Source: Clostridium_AM tanneri
GTDB taxonomy: Bacteria; Bacillota; Clostridia; Clostridiales; Clostridiaceae
Assembly (NCBI RefSeq): GCF_033659955.1
Contig: NZ_JARUJP010000007.1
Location: 1-64,000 of the forward strand
Direction of reading: 5' to 3'
DNA: 64,000 nt
Part shown: positions 25,332 through 34,321 of the stretch, in pieces
How the letters are laid out: each line of letters opens with the position of its first letter
Position numbering within the stretch: position 1 is the stretch's first letter
Translations under genes and position numbers: made by a program
Notes under the pieces: generated by a model
Databases searched by the model: none
Seen by the model: the letters and a program-made list of their open reading frames with translations, nothing else
Told to the model about the DNA's origin: nothing

Positions 25332-27590
25332 TCAAAGCTCTTCTCTTTTAATTAGTACCTGTCTCGGCTTACTTCCATCTTTACCAGATATTATTCCTCT
25401 TTCCTCCATTTGTTCTATTATTCTAGCTGCTCTATTATATCCAATTCTAAGCCTTCTTTGTAGTAAGGATGTGGATGCCTGTCCTGCATCTACAACTATT
25501 CTGGTGGCTTCCTCTAACAGATCATCATGGTCAGATTCCTCTTCGTTTGAACTTGTATCTATCTGCTCTATTATATGATCCTCGTAGCTTGGTTCTCCCT
25601 GTTTATCCTTGATAAAATTCACTACATTCTCAACTTCACCTTCTGTAATAAAAGCACCTTGAATTCTTATAGGCTTTGCCTCGCCTACTGGATAAAAAAG
25701 CATGTCTCCTTTACCCAGGAGCTTCTCCGCTCCAACAGTATCAAGTATGGTTCTTGAATCAATTTGACTTGAAACTGCAAAGGATATTCTCGATGGAATA
25801 TTTGCTTTTATAACTCCCGTTATAACATCTACAGAAGGTCTCTGAGTAGCAATAACTAAATGCATTCCCGCAGCCCTAGCCATCTGGGCTAAGCGTCCTA
25901 TATAGTCTTCAACATCATTAGGACATACCATCATTAAGTCTGCAAGCTCATCAATTATTATTACTACAAAAGGAAGCTTACTTTCTACTTTACCCTTTCC
26001 TATCAGATCATTATAACCTTCAATATTTCGCACTCCGTTATCTGCAAAAAGCTTATACCTTCTGGTCATTTCCTGTACAGCCCAATTTAAAGCTCCTGCA
26101 GCCTTTTTAGGTTCAGTAACTACTGGTATCAATAGATGGGGTATTCCATTATAAACACTTAGTTCAACTACCTTTGGGTCTATCATTAGAAGTTTAACAT
26201 TATCCGGCGAATACTTATAAAGTAAACTTACTATAAGGGTGTTAATACATACACTTTTTCCTGAACCTGTAGCACCTGCGATAAGCATATGGGGCATTTT
26301 AGAAAGATCAGATACTACACAGTTTCCACCTATATCCTTTCCAAGGCAGTAGGCAAGATTTTTGCTTGAACTTGTAAATTCCTCTGATTCTATAACTTCC
26401 CTTAAATACACGGCAGTTAAATCTCTATTTGGCACCTCTATTCCTATGGCGGACTTTCCTGGTATTGGAGCTTCTATTCTAACACCTGAAGCAGCAAGAC
26501 CTAGAGCTATATCGTCAGCTAGGTTTACAATTTTACTTACTTTTACCCCAGGGCTTGGCTGCAGTTCGAATCTAGTAACAGAAGGCCCCTTACTTACCTG
26601 TATAACCTTGGCTTCTACCCCAAAACTGCTTAGGGTTTCTTCTAGCTTATTAGCATTATTAATTAATTCCTTTTTATCTTCTCTATTTAACTTAGATTGA
26701 ATATTAGGTTTTAACAAATCTACTGGTGGATAGTTATATTGGGTGTTTAATAAAGTTTTGTTGTCTGTCATTTGTTTCGTCAGCACTTCATTTATGGAAT
26801 TGTCCTCTATTTTATCAGATGCGCATTCCACTTCTATCTTTTGCTGACGTACAACTTTATTAAGGCCATCATCTGTATTTGCACTTGGTTGATTTTCTTC
26901 CTCTTTTTTATCTGCTGATTTCATGAAATCTAATATCTTAATTCTATTATTAATATTTTTGATAAAGCTTTCTTTTTCACAGTTACCCTTTTTAGGCCTG
27001 TCCTTAATATCATTTTTATCGTTAATTATAGTATCTTCTTCTTCAATTGTCCTTTCCATTAATGACTGTTTAATTCCATGTAAAATATCATATATAGTGA
27101 CTTTGCTCATTAGTATAAAGGAAATTATGTAGAAAGATATAAAAATCACATAAGACCCTACTGTTCCAAAAAGTTTAAATATCGGTACATCGATTAAAAA
27201 ACTTATAATTCCTCCATGCAGCATAGTATCTGCTTCATATAACTTCTTTACACCTAAAGTAACATCCTCATTTATATAATAGTTAGGCATTATTACCATT
27301 TGAATAAATAAAAGAGTATTTACTAAAAATAGAATAATACCATAGAACTTTTTGCTAAAGTTTATTTTATTCTTTTTTACTATAAGGCAAAACCCTAGAA
27401 AAATTATTAATGCAGGAAATACAAAAGCTCCTAGTCCCATAACAGCTACTAAGATTTTTTTTATTATCTTCCCTATAATTCCCGAAGGACTTGATGAGAA
27501 AACACTGATAATCATTAGTATTCCTGTGGTAATCAATAAGATTCCTTTAATATCACTATTTAGTTCATAGGTTTCAGACTTTCTAGCCAT
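25332..27590 (-). CDS. ftsK: DNA translocase FtsK/SpoIIIE
   Basis: 752 residues. Four N-terminal membrane helices (about 15-170) are followed by a charged linker (about 180-290), the motor domain with Walker A GATGSGKS and Walker B VVIIIDELADLM, and a C-terminal winged-helix gamma domain (GYNRAARIIEQMEERGI) that reads polar DNA motifs. It pumps chromosomes through the septum at division or sporulation. The short linker is as in SpoIIIE. Start ATG after GGAGGTGA. tepA and the aspartate kinase gene lie upstream. Confidence 0.93.
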   Translation of the reverse strand: MARKSETYELNSDIKGILLITTGILMIISVFSSSPSGIIGKIIKKILVAVMGLGAFVFPALIIFLGFCLIVKKNKINFSKKFYGIILFLVNTLLFIQMVIMPNYYINEDVTLGVKKLYEADTMLHGGIISFLIDVPIFKLFGTVGSYVIFISFYIISFILMSKVTIYDILHGIKQSLMERTIEEEDTIINDKNDIKDRPKKGNCEKESFIKNINNRIKILDFMKSADKKEEENQPSANTDDGLNKVVRQQKIEVECASDKIEDNSINEVLTKQMTDNKTLLNTQYNYPPVDLLKPNIQSKLNREDKKELINNANKLEETLSSFGVEAKVIQVSKGPSVTRFELQPSPGVKVSKIVNLADDIALGLAASGVRIEAPIPGKSAIGIEVPNRDLTAVYLREVIESEEFTSSSKNLAYCLGKDIGGNCVVSDLSKMPHMLIAGATGSGKSVCINTLIVSLLYKYSPDNVKLLMIDPKVVELSVYNGIPHLLIPVVTEPKKAAGALNWAVQEMTRRYKLFADNGVRNIEGYNDLIGKGKVESKLPFVVIIIDELADLMMVCPNDVEDYIGRLAQMARAAGMHLVIATQRPSVDVITGVIKANIPSRISFAVSSQIDSRTILDTVGAEKLLGKGDMLFYPVGEAKPIRIQGAFITEGEVENVVNFIKDKQGEPSYEDHIIEQIDTSSNEEESDHDDLLEEATRIVVDAGQASTSLLQRRLRIGYNRAARIIEQMEERGIISGKDGSKPRQVLIKREEL

Positions 27591-27730
27591 CTATAATCTC
27601 ACCTCCGAAAATAAACTAAATTAATAGTTGTAAATTTGATCCGTACTAGGTCTAAAATTTGCAATGATACTATAATTTATTTCTACATAGCGGGCCTATT
27701 TCCTTTTAAGTTTATTTATAAATACAAATT

Positions 27731-27752
27731 ACCATAGGAAAGATCCTATGGT
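27731..27752 (-). terminator. terminator of tepA
   Basis: Perfect 9-bp stem ACCATAGGA/TCCTATGGT with a four-base loop, about ten bases beyond the tepA stop. The minus-strand tail is only moderately T-rich (AATTTGTATTT). Confidence 0.65.
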
Positions 27753-27763
27753 CCTTTTGCTTT

Positions 27764-28465
27764 TTATCTGTTTTTTATGAGCTCATCTAATTTTTTAAGA
27801 GCATCACTTATTCCTCCAACCTCATCAATTAATCCTTCATCTACCGCTTGTTTTCCAATTAAGATAGTGCCCATGTCATTTAAAAGCTCATCAGTCTGGA
27901 GCATTAGCTGTCTTAACCTATCCTTTTCTATTTTTGAAGTCCTAACTACAAACTCATTTATTCTTTCCTGCATTTTATTGAAGTATTCAAAGGTTTGAGG
28001 AACTCCTATAACAAGACCAGTCATTCTTATAGGATGAACAATCATAGTCGCTGTAGGTGATATAAAGGAATAATCTGCTGAAGTAGCTAAAGGCACTCCA
28101 ATAGAATGACCTCCTCCAATAACTAAAGATACTGTAGGTTTACTTAAACTTCTTATCATTTCAGATATAGCGAGTCCTGCTTCTACATCCCCTCCTACAG
28201 TGTTTAGTACTGAAAGGACTCCTTCAACATTCGGGTCATTTTCTATAGCTATTAAGTGAGGTATAATATGTTCATATTTGGTAGTCTTTGTTTGAGGTGG
28301 TAAAACTCCATGGCCTTCGATCTGACCAATTATAGGTAGTATTTGAATTCTATCTCTACCCTTTGGAAGGTTAGGTATACCTAACTCCTTTATATTCTGG
28401 AGTTCTTTATTTCCTTTTAAGTCCACACTTTCTTTGCCTTCTTTATTTTCTTTTTCTTCAGACAT
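27764..28465 (-). CDS. tepA: ClpP-like serine protease TepA
   Basis: 233 residues. A charged N-terminal tail is followed by a ClpP/crotonase-like fold. The nucleophile Ser is expected in GGGHSIGVPLA and the His in TMIVHPIRM. In B. subtilis TepA, also encoded next to spoIIIE, is linked to protein export and signal-peptide breakdown. Start: ATG at 28463-28465 with AAGGAGGGG upstream. That Shine-Dalgarno region can pair with a complementary stretch about 30 bases upstream. Confidence 0.85.
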   Translation of the reverse strand: MSEEKENKEGKESVDLKGNKELQNIKELGIPNLPKGRDRIQILPIIGQIEGHGVLPPQTKTTKYEHIIPHLIAIENDPNVEGVLSVLNTVGGDVEAGLAISEMIRSLSKPTVSLVIGGGHSIGVPLATSADYSFISPTATMIVHPIRMTGLVIGVPQTFEYFNKMQERINEFVVRTSKIEKDRLRQLMLQTDELLNDMGTILIGKQAVDEGLIDEVGGISDALKKLDELIKNR

Positions 28466-28469
28466 ATAG

Positions 28470-28515
28470 TAATCCCCTCCTTGCATAGTTTTATTTTGTG
28501 CATTAAAGGGGATTA
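28470..28515 (-). promoter_or_regulatory. hairpin covering part of the tepA ribosome binding site
   Basis: On the minus strand TAATCCCCT (28507-28515) can pair perfectly with AGGGGATTA (28470-28478), whose start lies inside the tepA Shine-Dalgarno sequence AAGGAGGGG. The pairing is nine base pairs with a 28-base loop, so its stability is uncertain. Confidence 0.4.
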
Positions 28516-28588
28516 TATACATAAGTTATAATGCTGAATATACTTTTTGGCTAGATGTACTATCTATGATATGGTAGAATAATCTACA

Positions 28589-29800
28589 TTAACCTTCGCA
28601 TCCACCTAACTTAAAGTCTCTATGAAGAGAATTTATTGCCCTCTCTGCATTTTTACTTTCTACAAGACACCAAATAGTAGTATGAGAGTCTGCAGTTTGA
28701 AGGACATCAATTCTCTCTCTTGCTAGTATTTTCAATATTTTAGCCATTACACCTGGAATTCCTCTCATTCCAGCTCCAATCAATGAAATTTTTGTGCACT
28801 CTTCTACATAGGAATATTGTAGTCCCAAATTTTTCATTATAATCTTTAGATTATCTAAATCTTTTTCATCTATAGTAAATATCTTTTGCTTAGTAAATAC
28901 GTTTATTAAATCTAAGCTTATTGATTTATTAGCTAATTCATCAAATAGTACCCAATAGTTATCGTTGTCAGTGTTTTTACTGCATTCAACGGTAACTTGT
29001 ACTCTCTTATCCATAGAAGTTATTCCATCTATAACGTTATTTGAACTTTGAATAGCTTTATTGCTTATTATAGTTCCTTTACAGTCACTCATAGTGTTTT
29101 TAATAGCTAAGGGAATATTCCCTTTCATTGCTATTTCTACTGCTCGTGGATGGATTACTTTCGCTCCCTGATCTGCAAATTGAAAAACTTCATTATAACT
29201 TATTTCTTCAATTAAAGATGCATCAGATACTATCCTTGGATCTGCAGTCATAATGCCATCTACATCTGTATAAATCTGAACTTCTTCTGCCTGTAATGCC
29301 ACGCCTAGAAGAGCAGCGGTAGTATCACTGCCACCTCTTCCGATAGTAGTAATAAAACCTTTCTCACTTACTCCTTGAAATCCTGCTACAACAGGTATTT
29401 TTCCTTCTTTAAGTATATTTAGTAATTTCTCTGATTCAACTCTTAATATAGCTGCATTATTATAGCTATCATCTGTTATTATACCTGCTTGTCCTCCTGT
29501 TAAAGGCACTGCCTGAAGATTGTTCTTAGCTAATTCGTCGCTCACTACCACTGTGCTTATAATTTCACCGCATCCCATAAGCAAGTCTACACCTAAAGAA
29601 TTCTTCTTTTTAAACTCATCACTTATTAAGGAGAGAAGTGTATCTGTTGCATAGGGTTGCCCTTTTCTTCCCATAGCAGATACCACTACTACAGGACAAA
29701 ATCCTTCTTCTATTCCCTTTAGTATTTTATTAACTACTAGTGCCCTTCTTTCATGGGTGGATACAGAAGTTCCTCCAAACTTTTGTATTAAGATTTTCAT
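28589..29800 (-). CDS. dapG: aspartate kinase
   Basis: 403 residues. It has an N-terminal kinase domain starting MKILIQKFGGTSV, with the TTIGRGGSDTTAA motif near 150, and two C-terminal ACT domains that usually bind an inhibitory amino acid. It phosphorylates aspartate at the entry of lysine, diaminopimelate, threonine and methionine synthesis. The position next to tepA, spoIIIE and ymxH matches B. subtilis dapG, the diaminopimelate-sensitive isozyme; the effector cannot be read here. Start at the second of two adjacent ATG codons, which has better spacing to GGAGG. Confidence 0.88.
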   Translation of the reverse strand: MKILIQKFGGTSVSTHERRALVVNKILKGIEEGFCPVVVVSAMGRKGQPYATDTLLSLISDEFKKKNSLGVDLLMGCGEIISTVVVSDELAKNNLQAVPLTGGQAGIITDDSYNNAAILRVESEKLLNILKEGKIPVVAGFQGVSEKGFITTIGRGGSDTTAALLGVALQAEEVQIYTDVDGIMTADPRIVSDASLIEEISYNEVFQFADQGAKVIHPRAVEIAMKGNIPLAIKNTMSDCKGTIISNKAIQSSNNVIDGITSMDKRVQVTVECSKNTDNDNYWVLFDELANKSISLDLINVFTKQKIFTIDEKDLDNLKIIMKNLGLQYSYVEECTKISLIGAGMRGIPGVMAKILKILARERIDVLQTADSHTTIWCLVESKNAERAINSLHRDFKLGGCEG

Positions 29801-29856
29801 CATTTACCCTCCATCAAATTCTTTAGTATCAGTATATTAAAAAGAACCCTAATGTG

Positions 29857-30129
29857 TTAACGAGATCTCTTTAACATTTTTTCCTCTGCATCAAATATTA
29901 TAGTCTTGGATCCAATCTTTTTCACGTATTCCCAAGGCACTTCGATAAATTCATTTTTTGCAAAGAATCCAAACTTTGATTTACTATCGTTTAAAATTAA
30001 GAGTTTTAAATTCCCATCTTCATCAATTACTATATCGTTATTACCTAAGCAGTTGAATTTATCTCCGTCATTTACATTTATTATTTCATACTTTTCCATT
30101 TCACTATATAATTTGATATTTTCATTCAT
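29857..30129 (-). CDS. YlmC/YmxH family sporulation protein (PRC-barrel)
   Basis: 90 residues of a small PRC-barrel-like beta protein. LYSEMEKYEIINVNDGDKF... and a closing FIEVPWEYVKKIGSKTIIFD match the YlmC/YmxH family, which is found in spore formers and often next to the M16 peptidase and dapG. Function is unknown. Start ATG with AAGGAGG, but that site is buried in a perfect 14-bp hairpin, suggesting translational control. Confidence 0.85.
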   Translation of the reverse strand: MNENIKLYSEMEKYEIINVNDGDKFNCLGNNDIVIDEDGNLKLLILNDSKSKFGFFAKNEFIEVPWEYVKKIGSKTIIFDAEEKMLKRSR

Positions 30130-30138
30130 TAATTATAC

Positions 30139-30191
30139 CTCCTTAATATTATCTATCCGTTCACTTACATATTATGAATAATATTAAGGAG
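30139..30191 (-). promoter_or_regulatory. RBS-sequestering hairpin upstream of the YmxH gene
   Basis: On the minus strand CTCCTTAATATTAT (30178-30191) is perfectly complementary to ATAATATTAAGGAG (30139-30152), with a 25-base loop. The second arm contains all but the last base of the Shine-Dalgarno sequence AAGGAGG, nine bases before the ATG. Folding would hide the ribosome binding site. Confidence 0.65.
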
Positions 30192-30204
30192 TTATTACTG
30201 CATC

Positions 30205-31503
30205 CTATATAGATTTATTTTTTATGTTTTCAAAAGCCACTTTTTCCTTTTCAAGTATATTATCTACAATAGCCATATCCACACTTTCTCCAACAAAGGC
30301 TGAATTTATTATACCATGACAAAAGGTTTTCTGCATAACATCATCTAATTTAGTTCTATCTATTTTATTTATTTTTTCCATCAAATCTTCTGGTGTATTT
30401 ATTCTGTTTAGGAACAATACAGATTTTCCATTGCTAAACATTCTGCTGCTAGTACTCTCTAACCCCAGAAAATAGCTTCCCTTTAATTGCTCTTTTGATT
30501 TAATCAACTTTTCATCACTTATGCTATTTTTCACAAATTTATTAATTTCATCTTTTATCATACTTATAGCATCCACTGCATATTTAGGATTAAGACTTGT
30601 ATAAACGCTTACTACTCCTGTATTTACGAAGGCTGAAATATAGGAGTAAATGGAGTAGCACAAACCTTTTTCTTCCCTTATTTTTTGAAAAAGTATAGAA
30701 GATGCTCCTCCTCCAAGTACGTTGCTTAAAAGCAACAATGTATATATGTCTTCATTTCCTGTTTCTATTCCTGTCATTGCCAAGCTTATATGAAGCTGTT
30801 CTATACTCTTTTTCTTGAATAAGTTGTTACTTAGAAGTTTAGGTTTTGAATATTCTGTCACTCTTTTATCAGTACTGTTCCAGTTTCCAAAATACTTTTC
30901 TACCAGTTTTTCGATACTTCCCATATCAAATTTTCCTGATATGGATATAACAGAATTCTCAGGTATATAGTAAGAATTTATATAGTCTAAAATTTGCTCT
31001 CTAGTAAAAGATTTCACCGTTTTTTCTGTTCCTAATATAGGCAGAGATATTGAGGCTTCTCCCCATATAGCAGTACTATGAAGGTCAGAAAGTACATCCT
31101 CCGGTGAATCTTCACTCATATTTATCTCTTCAGTAATTACACTTTTTTCTTTTTCTATATCTTCCTCTAAAAACTTGCTATTAAAAAGCATATCTGAAAT
31201 TACATCTAGGGCAAGATCCAAGTGAGAATCTAAAGCCCTAATATAGAAACAAGTTGCCTCTTTACCTGTAAAGGCATTTATCTGTCCACCTACGTCTTCA
31301 ATGCATTCAGCTATCTGAAGAGCTGATCTATTTTTTGTACCCTTAAAAAACATATGTTCTATAAAATGAGATATTCCGTTGTTATTTTTATCCTCATTTC
31401 TTGATCCATTTTTCACCCATAATCCTACACTTACCGAATTCACATATTCTATATTCTCAACAACCACTCTTAACCCATTATTTAATTTAAATAAGTTATA
31501 CAT
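30205..31503 (-). CDS. M16 family zinc metallopeptidase (YmxG/MlpA-like)
   Basis: 432 residues with the inverted zinc motif HFIEHMFFKGT (HxxEH, about residues 46-50) and a distal Glu in the following helix. The two-domain processing-peptidase-like layout is complete. In B. subtilis the homologue lies between pnp and ymxH, as here. Soluble, probably cytosolic; substrate unknown. Start ATG after GGAGG. Confidence 0.9.
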   Translation of the reverse strand: MYNLFKLNNGLRVVVENIEYVNSVSVGLWVKNGSRNEDKNNNGISHFIEHMFFKGTKNRSALQIAECIEDVGGQINAFTGKEATCFYIRALDSHLDLALDVISDMLFNSKFLEEDIEKEKSVITEEINMSEDSPEDVLSDLHSTAIWGEASISLPILGTEKTVKSFTREQILDYINSYYIPENSVISISGKFDMGSIEKLVEKYFGNWNSTDKRVTEYSKPKLLSNNLFKKKSIEQLHISLAMTGIETGNEDIYTLLLLSNVLGGGASSILFQKIREEKGLCYSIYSYISAFVNTGVVSVYTSLNPKYAVDAISMIKDEINKFVKNSISDEKLIKSKEQLKGSYFLGLESTSSRMFSNGKSVLFLNRINTPEDLMEKINKIDRTKLDDVMQKTFCHGIINSAFVGESVDMAIVDNILEKEKVAFENIKNKSI

Positions 31504-31633
31504 TAGAGCCTCCTCAGAAATTTATTTTTTATCTGTATATACTTTCTACTGTTTATTAAGTTCTCAAAAGCATGGTATTTTCTATGTTTTCTATAAGTAT
31601 ACACTATTGTAAGCTATAATATACAAAAATAAA

Positions 31634-31652
31634 AAGGCACTATAATGCCCTT
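31634..31652 (-). terminator. likely terminator of pnp
   Basis: Short stem with core GGCA/TGCC, T-rich on its 3' side (TTTTTATTTTTG on the minus strand), directly after the pnp stop. The stem is short, so termination may be partial. Confidence 0.55.
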
Positions 31653-31658
31653 CTATTT

Positions 31659-33770
31659 TTACTGTTCTGTTGTCTCTTTTTCTTCTGAGTCTTTTATAGC
31701 ATCTTTTCTAGAAAGATTAACTCTACCTTGGTTATCTATTTCTGTTACCTTAACTAGTATTTCATCTCCAACGGAAACGATATCTTCAACTTTATTTACT
31801 CTTGCAAAATCAAGTTTTGATATATGCACTAGACCTTCTTTACCTGGAAGTATCTCAACAAAAGCTCCAAAGGTAGTTATCTTTGTAACTTTTCCTAAGT
31901 ATATTTCTCCCACTTTAACTTCTCTAGTTAAATCATCAATAATTTTTAAAGCTCTCTTAGCACATACACTGTCATCAGACATTACAAATATCTTTCCATC
32001 TTCTTTTATATCGATTTTAACTCCAGTTTCGGCTATTATCTTATTAATCACCTTTCCACCTGGTCCGATTACATCTCTAATCTTATCTGGATCAATACTC
32101 ATCGTGTAAGTTTTTGGTGCATATTTTGATAATTCCTCTCTTGGCTGAGAAATACATTCATTCATTTTCTGTAATATGTGTAATCTAGCTTTTTTTGCAC
32201 CTTCTAGTGACTTTTTAATACAGTCATTAGATAATCCTTTTATTTTTGTGTCAAATTGAATAGCTGTAATTCCAACCTCTGTTCCAGCAACTTTAAAGTC
32301 CATATCGCCAAAGAAGTCTTCTATGCCTTGTATATCTGTTATTACTTCTTCTTTAGATAAATCTTCACTTGTAATAAGTCCCATAGCGATTCCTGCTGCT
32401 GGTCTTTTAATTGGAACTCCCGCATCTAGAAGAGCTAACGTACTAGCACATACACTTGCCTGTGAAGTTGAACCATTTGAACTTAATACTTCTGATACAA
32501 GTCTTATAGTATATGGGAATTCTTCCTCATTTGGTATCAATGGCTCTAAAGCTTTTTCAGCTAAGGCACCATGACCAATTTCTCTTCTTCCTGGTCCTCT
32601 TAAAGGTCTTACTTCTCCTACACTGTAAGATGGGAAGTTATAGTGATGCATATATCTTTTAAATTCTTCTGAGCCTAAACCATCTAAAATTTGAACATCT
32701 CCTAGAGCTCCCAAAGTTGCCACAGTCATTACCTGAGTTAAACCTCTTGTGAATAAACCAGTACCATGTGTTCTTGGAAGAAGAGCAACATCACAACTAA
32801 TAGGTCTTACTTCCTCAAAGCCTCTGCCATCTGGTCTTCTATGTTCATTTAAAAGCATATTCCTAACTATTTCTTTTTGGATTGAATATATGATATCCGC
32901 TATGTCAGCACCACTTTCTGGGTATTTCTCACTAAATTCTCCACTAACTTTTTCCTTTACGGAATCCATAGCTTCATTTCTTTGGTCTTTATCTGTTATG
33001 TACATAGCTTCTTTTATCATATTAAATGCAAAGTCTCTAACATCTTTTTCTATAGCTTCATCTACTTTATATAGTTCTACTATTGACTTTTCTTTTCCTA
33101 ACTTTGTCATAACTTCTTCTTGAAATGCTACAATTTTTTTACATTCCTCAAAACCAAACATAATACCTTCATACATTACATCTTCAGGTATTTCATCTCC
33201 ACCAGCTTCTACCATCATAACTCTTTCTTTAGTTGCACATACAGTTAGATTTAAAGTACTCTTTTCTCTCTGCTCTAAGGTTGGATTTATAATAAATTCT
33301 TCGTCTATTAATCCAACTGATACAGCTGCTACTGGATTATTAAAAGGTATACTAGAAAGGCATAAAGCTATTGATGCTCCATTTATAGCTAATATATCTG
33401 GTGCATTATCTTGTTCTACTGACACTACAGTACAAACTACTTGAACGTCATTTCTATATCCTTTAGGGAATAATGGTCTTATCGGTCTGTCAATTGCTCT
33501 TGCATGTAAGATAGCTTTTTCTGAAGGTTTTCCCTCCCTTTTTATAAATCCACCTGGTATCTTACCTACAGCATATAATCTTTCCTCATACTCTATGCTT
33601 AAAGGGAAAAAATCTACCCCTTCCCTTGGCTTATCTGAAGCATTTGCATTAACAAGAATCACTGTATCACCGTAACTTACAAGTACAGCAGAATTTGAAA
33701 GCATACCAACCTTACCATGCTCAACCTTCAAAGTCCTTCCGGCAACAGTAGTTTCCATAACTTGACTCAT
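31659..33770 (-). CDS. pnp: polyribonucleotide nucleotidyltransferase
   Basis: 703 residues: two RNase PH domains (about 1-210 and 300-530), a KH domain with IGPGGKVINKIIAETG (about 565) and a C-terminal S1 domain (about 620-690). It degrades RNA 3' to 5' with phosphate and works with RNase Y. Start ATG after GGAGG. TAACCT, 14 bases upstream of AGGTTA, can form a six-bp stem over the Shine-Dalgarno sequence (33775-33794), in line with known pnp leader control, though weak. It follows rpsO, the usual order. Confidence 0.96.
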   Translation of the reverse strand: MSQVMETTVAGRTLKVEHGKVGMLSNSAVLVSYGDTVILVNANASDKPREGVDFFPLSIEYEERLYAVGKIPGGFIKREGKPSEKAILHARAIDRPIRPLFPKGYRNDVQVVCTVVSVEQDNAPDILAINGASIALCLSSIPFNNPVAAVSVGLIDEEFIINPTLEQREKSTLNLTVCATKERVMMVEAGGDEIPEDVMYEGIMFGFEECKKIVAFQEEVMTKLGKEKSIVELYKVDEAIEKDVRDFAFNMIKEAMYITDKDQRNEAMDSVKEKVSGEFSEKYPESGADIADIIYSIQKEIVRNMLLNEHRRPDGRGFEEVRPISCDVALLPRTHGTGLFTRGLTQVMTVATLGALGDVQILDGLGSEEFKRYMHHYNFPSYSVGEVRPLRGPGRREIGHGALAEKALEPLIPNEEEFPYTIRLVSEVLSSNGSTSQASVCASTLALLDAGVPIKRPAAGIAMGLITSEDLSKEEVITDIQGIEDFFGDMDFKVAGTEVGITAIQFDTKIKGLSNDCIKKSLEGAKKARLHILQKMNECISQPREELSKYAPKTYTMSIDPDKIRDVIGPGGKVINKIIAETGVKIDIKEDGKIFVMSDDSVCAKRALKIIDDLTREVKVGEIYLGKVTKITTFGAFVEILPGKEGLVHISKLDFARVNKVEDIVSVGDEILVKVTEIDNQGRVNLSRKDAIKDSEEKETTEQ

Positions 33771-33823
33771 AAATTAACCTCCTTTCACAGGTTACAATAT
33801 TATTATCAATATTTATCAATATT

Positions 33824-33852
33824 ATTATACAACTTAAATAGATAATTTTTAA
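33824..33852 (-). promoter_or_regulatory. candidate pnp promoter
   Basis: Minus-strand -35 TTAAAA (33847-33852), 17-base spacer, -10 TATAAT (33824-33829), about 50 bases upstream of the pnp start. Confidence 0.45.
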
Positions 33853-33915
33853 TATTTTTATGTATTATACATTATAAAAATTGTATTTTTATTCCATTTA
33901 TTTTTTTTAAAATAA

Positions 33916-33938
33916 TAGAGCGGTTTTTAGCCGCTCTA
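33916..33938 (-). terminator. terminator of rpsO
   Basis: Eight-bp stem TAGAGCGG/CCGCTCTA with a seven-base loop, followed on the minus strand by TTATTTT. Confidence 0.85.
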
Positions 33939-33941
33939 AAA

Positions 33942-34205
33942 TTATTTTCTTAAGTTTAATTGTTGAATAATCGCACGATATCTTTCAATATCTTGAGCCA
34001 TAAGATAGTTTAAAAGACCTCTTCTTTTACCAACCATCATTAAAAGACCTCTTCTTGAGTGGTGGTCTTTTTTATGAACCTTTAAGTGATCATTTAAGTG
34101 ATTGATTCTTTGAGTAAGTAGTGCTATTTGCACTTCTGGAGATCCAGTATCTCCCTCATGTCTTGCATATTTTTGCATTATTTCGTTTTTAACTGCCTTT
34201 TCCAT
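33942..34205 (-). CDS. rpsO: 30S ribosomal protein S15
   Basis: 87 residues, nearly the family norm of 88-89. GDTGSPEVQIALLTQRI and HRRGLLMMVGKRRGLLNYL-type motifs are clear. It binds the central domain of 16S rRNA. Start: ATG at 34203-34205 after GGAGGTG; a longer frame to 34259 would run into the structured leader. It has its own promoter and a hairpin leader, which suggests autoregulation by S15. Confidence 0.97.
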   Translation of the reverse strand: MEKAVKNEIMQKYARHEGDTGSPEVQIALLTQRINHLNDHLKVHKKDHHSRRGLLMMVGKRRGLLNYLMAQDIERYRAIIQQLNLRK

Positions 34206-34242
34206 TAATAGACACCTCCAATTGTTAAATCCCCTATATCCC

Positions 34243-34271
34243 AAGAAATCCGTCGGCATGTCGGAATTCTT
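34243..34271 (-). promoter_or_regulatory. structured rpsO leader (candidate S15-binding element)
   Basis: On the minus strand AAGAAtTCCG pairs with CGGAtTTCTT (two helices of five and four base pairs separated by a T-T mismatch) around a nine-base loop, between the promoter and the ribosome binding site. S15 is known to repress its own mRNA through leader structures in several bacteria. I have not matched it to a named motif. Confidence 0.5.
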
Positions 34272-34292
34272 AGCATAAGGATCACGAATGTA

Positions 34293-34320
34293 ATTATAAC
34301 AAATAAAAATTAAATTGTAA
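34293..34320 (-). promoter_or_regulatory. rpsO promoter
   Basis: Minus-strand -35 TTACAA (34315-34320), 16-base spacer, -10 TATAAT (34293-34298). It lies immediately after the ribF stop codon. Confidence 0.6.
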
Positions 34321-34321
34321 A

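Noticed and set aside
31645..32109. 154-codon plus-strand frame opposite pnp
   Set aside because: Antisense shadow of the S1/KH region of pnp, with biased Ser/Thr/Leu composition and no family match.
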